Shown one piece after another: positions 35,611 to 43,978 of a stretch of 64,000 bases of DNA; within the stretch, counting starts at the first letter, position 1; every line of letters starts with the position of its first letter. The stretch lies in the NCBI RefSeq assembly GCF_014621695.1, contig NZ_CP061281.1, forward strand, positions 62,001 through 126,000. Direction: 5' to 3'. Origin of the DNA: Streptomyces xanthii. GTDB taxonomy: Bacteria; Actinomycetota; Actinomycetes; Streptomycetales; Streptomycetaceae. Below the pieces are notes generated by a model. It had not been told where the DNA came from and searched no databases. It saw only the letters and a program-made list of their open reading frames with translations. The position numbers and the translations under genes were made by a program.

Positions 35611-36442
35611 CAAGATCCGCTGGACCCCGCGCAGTGTGGTCTCCCATGTGCTGCTCGCGGCGGTCACCCTGCTGTTCCTCGCACCCGTCGTCTACGCCGT
35701 GGCCACCGCGCTCAAACCGCCGGGCGAGACCTTCGCCGACCCGACCGCGCTCACCGGCTCCCACCTGCGCTGGCAGAACTTCGCCGACGTCTTCGACTAC
35801 CTGCCGTTCCAGCGGTTCATCCTCAACGGACTCCTGGTGGCCGTCATCGGCACGCTCGTCGTCCTCACCGCCTCCTCCCTGGGCGCCTACGCCTTCGCCC
35901 GGCTGAAGTGGCGCGGCAGGGACGGCCTCTTCCTGGTCTTCCTCGCGACCCTGATGGTGCCGCAGGAGGTGCTGGTGGTCCCGATGTTCATCCTCATGCA
36001 GGAGTTCGGCTGGGTGAACAGCTACCAGGCGCTCATCTTCCCCTGGGCCTTCACCGCGTTCGGCACGTTCCTGCTGCGGCAGTTCTTCCGCGGGATCCCG
36101 TACGAGCTGCAGGAGGCCGCCACCCTCGACGGCTGCTCGCCCCTGCGCACCTTCCGCTCCGTCATGCTGCCGATCGCCCGCCCCGCGCTCAGCGTCCTCG
36201 CGGTCTTCACCTTCATCGGCTACTGGAACAGCTTCCTGTGGCCGCTCATCATCGTCAACGACGTCAGCGCGCTCGGCACCGTGCCGCTCGGCCTGGAGCT
36301 GTTCTTCGGACAGAACGGCAACCAGTGGCATCTGGTGATGGCCGCCTCCGTCATCTCCCTCGTCCCGACCCTGCTCCTGCTCATCGCACTGCAGAAGCAC
36401 CTGGTGAAAGGCATCGCCGCCACCGGCCTGGCCGGCCGCTGA
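35600..36442 (+). CDS. sugar ABC permease, MalG-like
   Basis: 280 aa. ATG at 35600 lies inside the last codons of the preceding permease (11-bp overlap), giving translational coupling. Six helices; EAA loop is EAATLDGCSPLRTFRSVMLPIARP. Completes the CUT1 membrane pair. The fucosidase gene follows 51 bases downstream. Confidence 0.93.
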   Translation: MSTDKIRWTPRSVVSHVLLAAVTLLFLAPVVYAVATALKPPGETFADPTALTGSHLRWQNFADVFDYLPFQRFILNGLLVAVIGTLVVLTASSLGAYAFARLKWRGRDGLFLVFLATLMVPQEVLVVPMFILMQEFGWVNSYQALIFPWAFTAFGTFLLRQFFRGIPYELQEAATLDGCSPLRTFRSVMLPIARPALSVLAVFTFIGYWNSFLWPLIIVNDVSALGTVPLGLELFFGQNGNQWHLVMAASVISLVPTLLLLIALQKHLVKGIAATGLAGR

Positions 36443-36493
36443 CCCGGCCAGACCGACTGGACGTGTTTCACCGTGGCCTCATAGGAGGATCCC

Positions 36494-37861
36494 CTGCTGC
36501 GCTTCGACCGACGCACCGGTCCCGACCTCGGTGCACACACCCCCGCCTACCCGTCCGCCTCCCTGCCGCGCTGGTACACCGACGCCAAGTTCGGCATCTT
36601 CGTCCACTGGGGCATCTACTCGGTGCCCGCCTGGGGCACGCCCCGCGACCCCGGCGTCCACACCCCCGTCGAGCTGGAGTACGCCCACCATCCCTACGCC
36701 GAGTGGTACGCCAACACCGTGCGCATCGCCGGATCGCCCACCCGGCGGTTCCACGAGGAGACGTACGGCGTGGGCACGTCGTACGAGGACCTGGCCGACC
36801 TGTGGACCGCCGAGCGCTTCGACGCCGACGCGTGGATGTCCCTGTTCGCCGAATGCGGCGCACGCTACGTCGTGCCCACGGCCAAGCACCACGACGGTTT
36901 CTGCCTCTGGGACTCGGACACCACCCCGTTCAGCGCGGCACGCCGCGGCCCCCGCCGCGACCTGCTGGCCGAGCTGAGCGGCGCCGCACGCCGCCACGAT
37001 CTGCGCCTCGGCCTGTACTTCTCCGGCGCCCTCGACTGGCACGTGAGCACGTTGCCGCCGATCCGCTCGCTGACGGACCTGTTCGAACTGCGCCGCAACG
37101 ACAGGTCCTTCGCCGACTACGCACACGCGCAGCTCGACGAACTCGTTCAGCGGTTCCGGCCCGACTACCTCTGGAACGACATCGACTGGCCGGACGACGG
37201 AAAGGGCAGCGGCGACCGGGACCTGGCCGCGCTGTTCGCCCGCTACCTCGAGCAGGTGCCCGACGGATTGGTCAACGACCGCTGGGGCGTGCCGTACCAC
37301 GGCGTGCGCACACGCGAGTACCTGACCGAACAGGAACCGTCCGAGCCGGTGTGGGAGGCGTGCCGGGGACTCGGGCAGTCCTTCGGCCACAACGCGGCCG
37401 AGGACGACCGGCATCTCCTCAGCGCCGCCGAGCTGATCCGGCTGCTCGTCGACATTGTGGCCAAGAACGGCAACCTGCTGCTCAATGTGGGCCCGCGGGC
37501 CGACGGCTCGCTGCCGAAGAGCCAGGTCTCGCGGCTGCGCCGCCTTGGACAGTGGCTACGGGTCAACGGCGAAGCCGTCTACGGCACCCGGCCCTGGATC
37601 CGCCACACCGACCCGGCCGGTCATCCCGTGCGCTACACCACGCGGGAGAAGACCCTGTTCGTGACGGACCTGGCGCCAGACCGGGGACGGCTGGCACCGG
37701 CCCGTGATGTCGCCGAGCTCGCCGCCGGCCGCCCCGCGAGCTGGCTCACCGCGGCCGGCCGTCAAAGAGCGGCCACGGACCCGGACGGCACGGTGATCGT
37801 GCCGGAGGAGCTGCGGGGAGCGGCCGCGGCCGTGCTCGCCATCGAAGGCTGCGTCGCATGA
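36494..37861 (+). CDS. GH29 alpha-L-fucosidase, cytoplasmic, apparent CTG start
   Basis: About 455 aa. The conserved N-terminus (RWYTDAKFGIFVHWGIYSV) lies upstream of the first standard start (GTG 36623), and the frame is closed by TAG at 36482. The only initiation codons in between are CTG at 36494 and 36497, both at good distance from AGGAGG at 36483-36488, so CTG initiation is likely. GH29 signature: AKHHDGFCLWDSD and WNDIDWPDDG with the probable nucleophile Asp229, then NLLLNVGPRADG. No signal peptide, so it acts on imported fucosylated sugars. Confidence 0.85.
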   Translation: MLRFDRRTGPDLGAHTPAYPSASLPRWYTDAKFGIFVHWGIYSVPAWGTPRDPGVHTPVELEYAHHPYAEWYANTVRIAGSPTRRFHEETYGVGTSYEDLADLWTAERFDADAWMSLFAECGARYVVPTAKHHDGFCLWDSDTTPFSAARRGPRRDLLAELSGAARRHDLRLGLYFSGALDWHVSTLPPIRSLTDLFELRRNDRSFADYAHAQLDELVQRFRPDYLWNDIDWPDDGKGSGDRDLAALFARYLEQVPDGLVNDRWGVPYHGVRTREYLTEQEPSEPVWEACRGLGQSFGHNAAEDDRHLLSAAELIRLLVDIVAKNGNLLLNVGPRADGSLPKSQVSRLRRLGQWLRVNGEAVYGTRPWIRHTDPAGHPVRYTTREKTLFVTDLAPDRGRLAPARDVAELAAGRPASWLTAAGRQRAATDPDGTVIVPEELRGAAAAVLAIEGCVA

Positions 37862-37907
37862 CGCAGAGCACCGAGCGATTCACCGACCCACCGACGGAGC
37901 TGTCACG

Positions 37908-39197
37908 ATGACTTCACAACGCTGGTTCACCGAGGCCAAGCTCGGCATCTTCATCCACTGGGGCATCTACAGCGTGGACGGCGTCGCCGAGTCCTGGTCA
38001 TTCTTCGACGGCCGGGTTCCGTACGACCGGTACATGACGCAGCTCGACCGGTTCACCGCCGACCGCTTCGACCCCGACGCGTGGGCGGACCTCTTCGTCC
38101 GCGCGGGCGCCCGTTACGCCGTGCTCACCGCCAAGCACCACGACGGCGTCGCGCTGTGGGACACCGGTGCGAACGACCTGTCGGTGGTCAAGCGCACCCC
38201 CGCCGGACGTGACCTGGTCGCCGAATACGTCGCGGCCCTGCGCCGACGGGACGTCAAGGTCGGCCTCTACTACTCCCACCTGGACTGGTCCCACCCGGAC
38301 TACGCCACGGTGCGCAAGCCCGACCAGGACCCGGCGGAACGCGGCAACCCCTACTCGGTGCCCGCACCCGGCGAAGAGGACCCGGCCCGCTGGGGGAACT
38401 TCCTGGACTTCCACCGGACCCAGGTCCGCGAGCTCCTGGAACGCTTCCGGCCCGACCTCCTGTGGTTCGACGGCGAGTGGGAGCGAACCCCCGAACAATG
38501 GGGCATGGAAGCGCTGGCCGCGGAGATCCGTACCCGCTCCCCGCACACCGTCGTCAACGGCAGACTGACCGGACACGGCGACTACGCGACGCCCGAACAG
38601 GGCGTGCCCATCGAGCCGCCCATCGGCCCGTGGGAGCTGTGCCTGACCATCAACGACTCCTGGGGCCATCAACCCCAGGACACCCACCACAAGTCACCGC
38701 GGCAACTGGTCCGCATCTTCACGGAGACCATCGGCGGTGGTGGCAACCTGCTCCTCGACGTGGGTCCGCAGGCCGACGGCACCATTCTCCCGGAGCAGGC
38801 CGCCCGTCTGGAGGCCCTGGGAGAGTGGATCGGCCGGCACTCCCCCGCCGTGTACGGGACGGACCGGGGGATGCCGCACGGCCACTTCTACGGCCCCTCG
38901 ACGCTCTCCGCCGACCGCAGGACGCTGTATCTCTTCGTCTTCGACCGCCCCAGCGAATTCGTGGTCCTGCGCGGTGTACGCAACGCGGTGACCTCGGTGC
39001 GGGTGCTCGGCGCGGACACGGAGGTACGGCACGAGCGCGTCGGCGGCCTCGACGAGGTGCCCGGATGGGAGTACATCCACCTCACCGACGACCACCTCGA
39101 CCCGCTGTGCACCGTGCTGGCCCTCGAACTCGACGGCGAACTCGACCTCTACCGCACGCACACCCGCGACCAGGCCGCCTCCGATGCCACCCCGTAG
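37908..39197 (+). CDS. GH29 alpha-L-fucosidase, cytoplasmic
   Basis: 429 aa, ATG at 37908. Starts directly with the catalytic domain: TEAKLGIFIHWGIYSVDG, TAKHHDGVALWDT, nucleophile Asp188 in LLWFDGEWE, and GGNLLLDVGPQADG. Retaining alpha-fucosidase; the acid/base is not evident by eye. A second GH29 that differs from its neighbour around the active site (FDGEW versus NDIDW) suggests different linkages, for example alpha-1,6 core and alpha-1,3/1,4 antennary fucose. No signal peptide. Confidence 0.93.
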   Translation: MTSQRWFTEAKLGIFIHWGIYSVDGVAESWSFFDGRVPYDRYMTQLDRFTADRFDPDAWADLFVRAGARYAVLTAKHHDGVALWDTGANDLSVVKRTPAGRDLVAEYVAALRRRDVKVGLYYSHLDWSHPDYATVRKPDQDPAERGNPYSVPAPGEEDPARWGNFLDFHRTQVRELLERFRPDLLWFDGEWERTPEQWGMEALAAEIRTRSPHTVVNGRLTGHGDYATPEQGVPIEPPIGPWELCLTINDSWGHQPQDTHHKSPRQLVRIFTETIGGGGNLLLDVGPQADGTILPEQAARLEALGEWIGRHSPAVYGTDRGMPHGHFYGPSTLSADRRTLYLFVFDRPSEFVVLRGVRNAVTSVRVLGADTEVRHERVGGLDEVPGWEYIHLTDDHLDPLCTVLALELDGELDLYRTHTRDQAASDATP

Positions 39198-39234
39198 GCC
39201 CCGGCGACCACCCCTGTCAGCTCACGGAGGAGCC

Positions 39235-40743
39235 ATGCCGACACCCCGTCCCGTGATCGCCGTCGCCGGTCTGGGCATCGAGTCGTCCACGTTCTCCCCG
39301 GCCCGGACCGAGGCCCCCGCCTTCCACCCGCAGCGCGGCACCGACGTCCTCACCCGCTGTCCGTTCCTGGCGCACGGGCAACCCCTGCGCTCCGCCGCCG
39401 ACTGGCATGGTGTCCTGGTCGGCAAGGCCCTGCCCGGCGGAACGGTGACGGCATCCGCGTATGCCGCCCTGTCCGGCGAACTCATCGAGCGCCTCAAGGA
39501 GTTGGGGCCGGTCGACGGCCTCTGGTTCGACATCCACGGTTCGATGACCGTAGAGGGGCTGGACGACGCCGAAGCGCACCTGCTGGCCCGAATCCGCGAG
39601 ACCGTGGGCCCCGACGTCGTCGTGTCCACCTCCATGGACCTGCACGGCAACGTCTCCCGCGCTCTGGTCCACCTGACCGACCTCATCACCTGCTGTCGCA
39701 CGGCTCCGCACGAGGACACGATGGAGACCAAGGAGCGCGCCGCCCGCAACCTCGTCGACCATCTGGCGGGCGGCGGACCGCGTCCGGTGAAGGCGTGGAT
39801 CCCGGTGCCGGTGTTGCTGGCCGGCGAGCAGACCTCGACCCGTGTCGAGCCCGCCCGGAGCGTGTACGCGGCCGTCGACGAGGTGGAGGCGGCCGAGGGA
39901 GTGACGGACGCCGCGGTCTGGGTCGGCTACGCGTGGGCGGACGAGCCGCGCAACCGCGCGGCCGTGGTCGTCACCGGCTCCGACGAAACCGCCGTCACGG
40001 CAGGCGCCGAGCGGCTGGCACGCGGGATCTGGGACGCGCGGCACGACTTCGCCTTCGTCGCCCCGACGGGCACCCTCGACGCGTGTCTCGACGAGGCACT
40101 CGCCTCCACGGCTCGGCCGTACTTCGTCAGCGACACCGGCGACAACCCGACAGCGGGCGGCGCCGGCGACGTCACCTGGAGCCTCGCACGCGTACTGGCC
40201 CGCCCCGAGTTCCAGGATCCGTCCGGACCGACCGTGCTGTACGCCTCGCTCCCGGGCCCGGCCGCGGTCGATGCGGCCGTACGGGCAGGGGTCGGAGCGA
40301 CGGTCACCGTCACCGCGGGCGCCGAGGTCGACGACCGGCACGCCGGGCCCCTCACCATGACCGGCGCGGTGCACGCGGTACGGCACGGCGACCGGGACGC
40401 GCGGACGGAGGTGGTGCTGCGGATCGGCAGCGTCTACGTGATCCTGACCCGGCTGCGCAAGCCGTACCACCACGAACACGACTTCACCGACCTCGCGTTG
40501 AACCCGCGCACGGCCGATGTCGTCATCGTCAAGATCGGCTATCTGGAACCGGAACTCTTCGCCATGGCCGCCGACTGGAAGATGGCACTCACCCCGGGCG
40601 GCGTCGACCAGCACCTCACACGACTCGGTCACCACCGCATCCGCCGGCCGATGTTCCCCTTCGACCCGCGAATGCCCGACCCGGACCTCACCGCCCGGAT
40701 CGTCCCCGCCTCCGACCGTCCGCTCGGCGGGCCCGAGGAGTAA
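39235..40743 (+). CDS. M81-family metallopeptidase (MlrC-like)
   Basis: 502 aa, ATG with GGAGGAG upstream. Both MlrC domains are visible: AGLGIESSTFSPAR, GLWFDIHGSMTVEGLDD, SMDLHGNVS and RTAPHEDT (metal-ligand His/Asp/Glu), then SDTGDNPTAGGAGD and the C-terminal RKPYHHEHDF region. Family M81 is typified by microcystinase C, a zinc enzyme that cleaves linearised peptides; most members are of unknown substrate. No signal peptide. Its place between fucosidases and mannosidase is unusual; it may process a peptide or amide part of an imported glycoconjugate (inference). Confidence 0.87.
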   Translation: MPTPRPVIAVAGLGIESSTFSPARTEAPAFHPQRGTDVLTRCPFLAHGQPLRSAADWHGVLVGKALPGGTVTASAYAALSGELIERLKELGPVDGLWFDIHGSMTVEGLDDAEAHLLARIRETVGPDVVVSTSMDLHGNVSRALVHLTDLITCCRTAPHEDTMETKERAARNLVDHLAGGGPRPVKAWIPVPVLLAGEQTSTRVEPARSVYAAVDEVEAAEGVTDAAVWVGYAWADEPRNRAAVVVTGSDETAVTAGAERLARGIWDARHDFAFVAPTGTLDACLDEALASTARPYFVSDTGDNPTAGGAGDVTWSLARVLARPEFQDPSGPTVLYASLPGPAAVDAAVRAGVGATVTVTAGAEVDDRHAGPLTMTGAVHAVRHGDRDARTEVVLRIGSVYVILTRLRKPYHHEHDFTDLALNPRTADVVIVKIGYLEPELFAMAADWKMALTPGGVDQHLTRLGHHRIRRPMFPFDPRMPDPDLTARIVPASDRPLGGPEE

Positions 40744-40807
40744 GGGGACACACGGGAGTGACAACGATGTCGCACCCAGTCAGCATTCGATCTCCCAGGG
40801 AGAGCCC

Positions 40808-43800
40808 ATGCGATTGCCGAGACCAGTCCGCCTGGTCCGAATCCTGTCCGTCCTGGCCTCCGCGGCCGTCCTGATCAGCGGGACACCGGCCACGTCCACG
40901 GCCGCGTCCCCCACGGCGGGACCGTCGTTCCCCGAGGATCCGACGGCCTATGTGAACACCTCGATCGGGAACAACGGGTCGGGCACGACGTTCCCCGGGG
41001 CGGCGCTGCCCTTCGGAATGGTGCAGAACAGCCCGGACACCCGGCTCAACTCCTACGCCTCGTACGACTACGCGGACTCGGAGATCCTCGGATTCAGCCA
41101 GACGCATCTGTCCGGCGTCGGCTGCCAGACCAACGGGAACATCCGCCTGATGCCGGTGCCCGGCGCGTTCCCCGGGACGCGGCCCGAACAGCAGGCGGCC
41201 GGCTTCAGCCACGCCGACGAGAAGGCCGAGCCCGGCTACTACAAGGTCGGCCTGGACAACGGAGTGAGCGCCGAGCTGACGGCGACCGCGCGGACCGGAT
41301 GGCAGCGCTACACCTTCCCGGCGAACGCCGACCGGCGGACCGTGGTGGTCAACGTCGGCTCCAGCAACGGCTACACGTACGCCGGTCACGTGGATGTCGT
41401 CGGCGACGACACGGTCGAGGGCTGGATCACCGGCGGCAACTTCTGCTGGGAGACGGGCAAGGAGCGGTACAAGGTCTTCTTCAGCGCCAAGTTCGACCGG
41501 GCCTTCGACATCTTCGGCACCTGGGCCGACGGAGGTGACGTCGCCTCCGGCCGGCGGTCGGCCGCCATCAGCGGGACGCCGTCGGACGGTTCGCGGGCCG
41601 ACGGCGGCGCGATGGTCGGATTCAGCGGCGGCGGCCAGGTGGGTGCGGCCGTCGGCATCTCCTACACCTCGGTCGACGGCGCCCGGCTCAACCGCCGTAC
41701 GGAGAGCGCGGAGCAGACCTTCGACTCGGTGAGGGCGGCCGCCCACCGGACCTGGGCGCGCCAGCTCGACCGGCTGCAGGTGGCTGGCGGCAGCGAAGCC
41801 GACCTGCGCACCTTCTACTCCGCGCTGTACCGCGCGACGCTCCATCCGTCGGTCGGTTCCGACGTCGACGGGCGTTACATGGGCTTCGACAAGAAGGTGC
41901 ACCGCAGCGACCGGCCGTACTACCAGATGCTCTCGCTGTGGGACACGTACCGGACGCAGAACCAGCTCGTCGCGCTCCTCGAACCGCGCCGCGCCACCGA
42001 CATCGCGAAGTCGCTGCTGCACGTCTACCAGGACGGCGGCTGGCTGCCGCGCTGGGCTCTCGGGGCGAGCGAGACCAACGTGATGAGCGGCGAGGGCCCG
42101 ACGCCGTTCATCACCTCCCTGTACGCCCGCGGACTGCTCGACAAGCCCACCGCGCGCGCCCTGTTCGACGCGCTGTGGAAGAACGTCACCCAGGTGCCGT
42201 CGGACCAGTCGGTGTTCCGCGGCCGCGACGGCAACCCGACGTACACGCGAAACGGCTGGATCGGCTACCAGGACAAGGGCGGCTACACCTGGGGCGACTC
42301 CCGTCAGGCCGGGTCCGCGACGCTGGAGTACGCGCTGGCCGACTGCGGTCTCGCCGGCATGGCCGGCGGTCTCGGTGAGACGGCGAAGGCGAAGACGCTG
42401 CGGGCACGGTGCGGGAACTTCGCCGACGAGTGGGACTTCGGCGTGAGTTCGAAGGGCTTCGACGGCTTCCCGCGCGCCCGCACACCTCAGGGCACCTGGG
42501 CCGGGAGCTCCGATCCGACGCAGAGCACCGGCTTCCACGAGGGCACCGCGTGGCAGTACCAGTGGCTGGCGCAGCAGGACGCTCCGGGCCTGTTCGCACT
42601 GATGGGCGGAAAGGCCAAGGCGCAGCAGCGTCTCGACACCTTCTTCGACATGCCGGAACTGCTGCGCGACCACACCGGGGTGGCGAAGAAGTCGTGGGTC
42701 GTCGGGGCGTACGACTACCACAACAACTTCGCGTTCAACCCGAACAACGAGCCCGATCTGCACGCGCCCTGGATGTACGCGTGGACGGATCAGCCGTGGA
42801 AGACCTCGGCGGTGCTGCGCGCCGCGCAGCCGCTGTTCACGGACGACGCCTACGGCATGCCCGGCAACGACGACCTCGGCACTCTCTCGTCCTGGTCGGT
42901 CTGGTCGATGATCGGCTTCTACGAGGTGATGCCGGGCTCCGCCGAGTACGTGCTCAGCGCGCCGATGTTCGACCGGGTGCGGATCCAGCCGGACGGCGGC
43001 CGGCCCGTCGACATCGTGGCGCCGGGTGCGGACCGCTCGAAGCTGCAGTACGTGTCATCCGTGCGGGTCGGCGACCGGGCCTGGACGAAGTCGTGGATCA
43101 AGCACGGTGATCTGCTGAACGCGGGTACCGTCCGGTTCGCTCTGACCTCCGACCCGTCGAGCACCGACTGGGGCCGGGGAAGCGACGCTCAGCCACCGCG
43201 GCACGGCACGACGGACGCCGGGGTGCGGCCGTACTCCTCGCTGCCCGATGCCAGTCCGGCGCTCCTCGCACCGGGCGGAAGCCTCAAGGCGAGCGTGGGC
43301 GCCGCCAATCTCACCGGCTCCCGGGCCGAGGTCACCTTCACCGCCGACGCGTCCGACGGCATCACCGTGACACCGTCCTCGGGCCGGCTGAGCGTCGACG
43401 CCGGTGGCCGGGCGGCCACCGAGGTGACGGTCGCCGCGGGCGACTCCGCCAAGCCCGGCCCGCGCACCGTCGAGGTCACGATGACCGACACGTCGACCGG
43501 TGAGCCGCTGGGCAGCACGTTCCTCTCCCTGAAGGTCACCTCGCTGTCGTACGGCAAGCCGGCCACGCAGAAGAGCACCGCCTGGGGCGGTGTCGCGGCA
43601 CGGGCCGTCGACGGCAACACCGACGGCAACTACACCGTCGGGTCGGTCACTCACACCGCCGAGGACGGCTCACCGGAGCCCTGGTGGCAGGTCGACCTCG
43701 GCGCCTCGAAAGCCATCTCCGACGTCACGGTGTGGAACCGCACCGACTGCTGCTCGGAGCGCCTGACCGACTACTACGTCCTCGTCTCCGACACCCCGTT

Positions 43801-43978
43801 CACCGGCGACTCGCTCGCCGATGCGCTCGCCCAGCCCGGTGTGACCGCCGTCCACCGCACGGACACCGCCGCCACGCCGACCGAGGTCCCGGTGCGGGCC
43901 TCGGGACGCCATGTCCGCATCCAACTCGCCACCAATACTCCCCTGTCGCTCGCCGAGGTCGAGGTGAACCCGTCATGA
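40808..43978 (+). CDS. secreted GH92 alpha-mannosidase with C-terminal F5/8-type module
   Basis: 1056 aa, ATG at 40808. Signal peptide about 1-32. GH92 domain about 40-790: VNTSIGNNGSGTTFPGAALPFGM, LSLWDTYRTQNQL and the family motif GNDDLGTLSSWSVWSMIGFYEVMPGS, which carries the acidic catalytic residues. An NEW3-like beta domain (about 820-905) and a discoidin/CBM32-type module (about 915-1055, with PWWQVDLG) follow. GH92 enzymes are calcium-dependent inverting exo-alpha-mannosidases acting on N-glycan mannose. Ends in a 4-bp ATGA overlap with the hexosaminidase gene. Confidence 0.93.
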   Translation: MRLPRPVRLVRILSVLASAAVLISGTPATSTAASPTAGPSFPEDPTAYVNTSIGNNGSGTTFPGAALPFGMVQNSPDTRLNSYASYDYADSEILGFSQTHLSGVGCQTNGNIRLMPVPGAFPGTRPEQQAAGFSHADEKAEPGYYKVGLDNGVSAELTATARTGWQRYTFPANADRRTVVVNVGSSNGYTYAGHVDVVGDDTVEGWITGGNFCWETGKERYKVFFSAKFDRAFDIFGTWADGGDVASGRRSAAISGTPSDGSRADGGAMVGFSGGGQVGAAVGISYTSVDGARLNRRTESAEQTFDSVRAAAHRTWARQLDRLQVAGGSEADLRTFYSALYRATLHPSVGSDVDGRYMGFDKKVHRSDRPYYQMLSLWDTYRTQNQLVALLEPRRATDIAKSLLHVYQDGGWLPRWALGASETNVMSGEGPTPFITSLYARGLLDKPTARALFDALWKNVTQVPSDQSVFRGRDGNPTYTRNGWIGYQDKGGYTWGDSRQAGSATLEYALADCGLAGMAGGLGETAKAKTLRARCGNFADEWDFGVSSKGFDGFPRARTPQGTWAGSSDPTQSTGFHEGTAWQYQWLAQQDAPGLFALMGGKAKAQQRLDTFFDMPELLRDHTGVAKKSWVVGAYDYHNNFAFNPNNEPDLHAPWMYAWTDQPWKTSAVLRAAQPLFTDDAYGMPGNDDLGTLSSWSVWSMIGFYEVMPGSAEYVLSAPMFDRVRIQPDGGRPVDIVAPGADRSKLQYVSSVRVGDRAWTKSWIKHGDLLNAGTVRFALTSDPSSTDWGRGSDAQPPRHGTTDAGVRPYSSLPDASPALLAPGGSLKASVGAANLTGSRAEVTFTADASDGITVTPSSGRLSVDAGGRAATEVTVAAGDSAKPGPRTVEVTMTDTSTGEPLGSTFLSLKVTSLSYGKPATQKSTAWGGVAARAVDGNTDGNYTVGSVTHTAEDGSPEPWWQVDLGASKAISDVTVWNRTDCCSERLTDYYVLVSDTPFTGDSLADALAQPGVTAVHRTDTAATPTEVPVRASGRHVRIQLATNTPLSLAEVEVNPS

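Noticed and set aside
40688..42763. 691-codon open frame opposite the GH92 gene
   Set aside because: Antisense shadow of a long high-GC gene; no ribosome site and composition unlike a protein.
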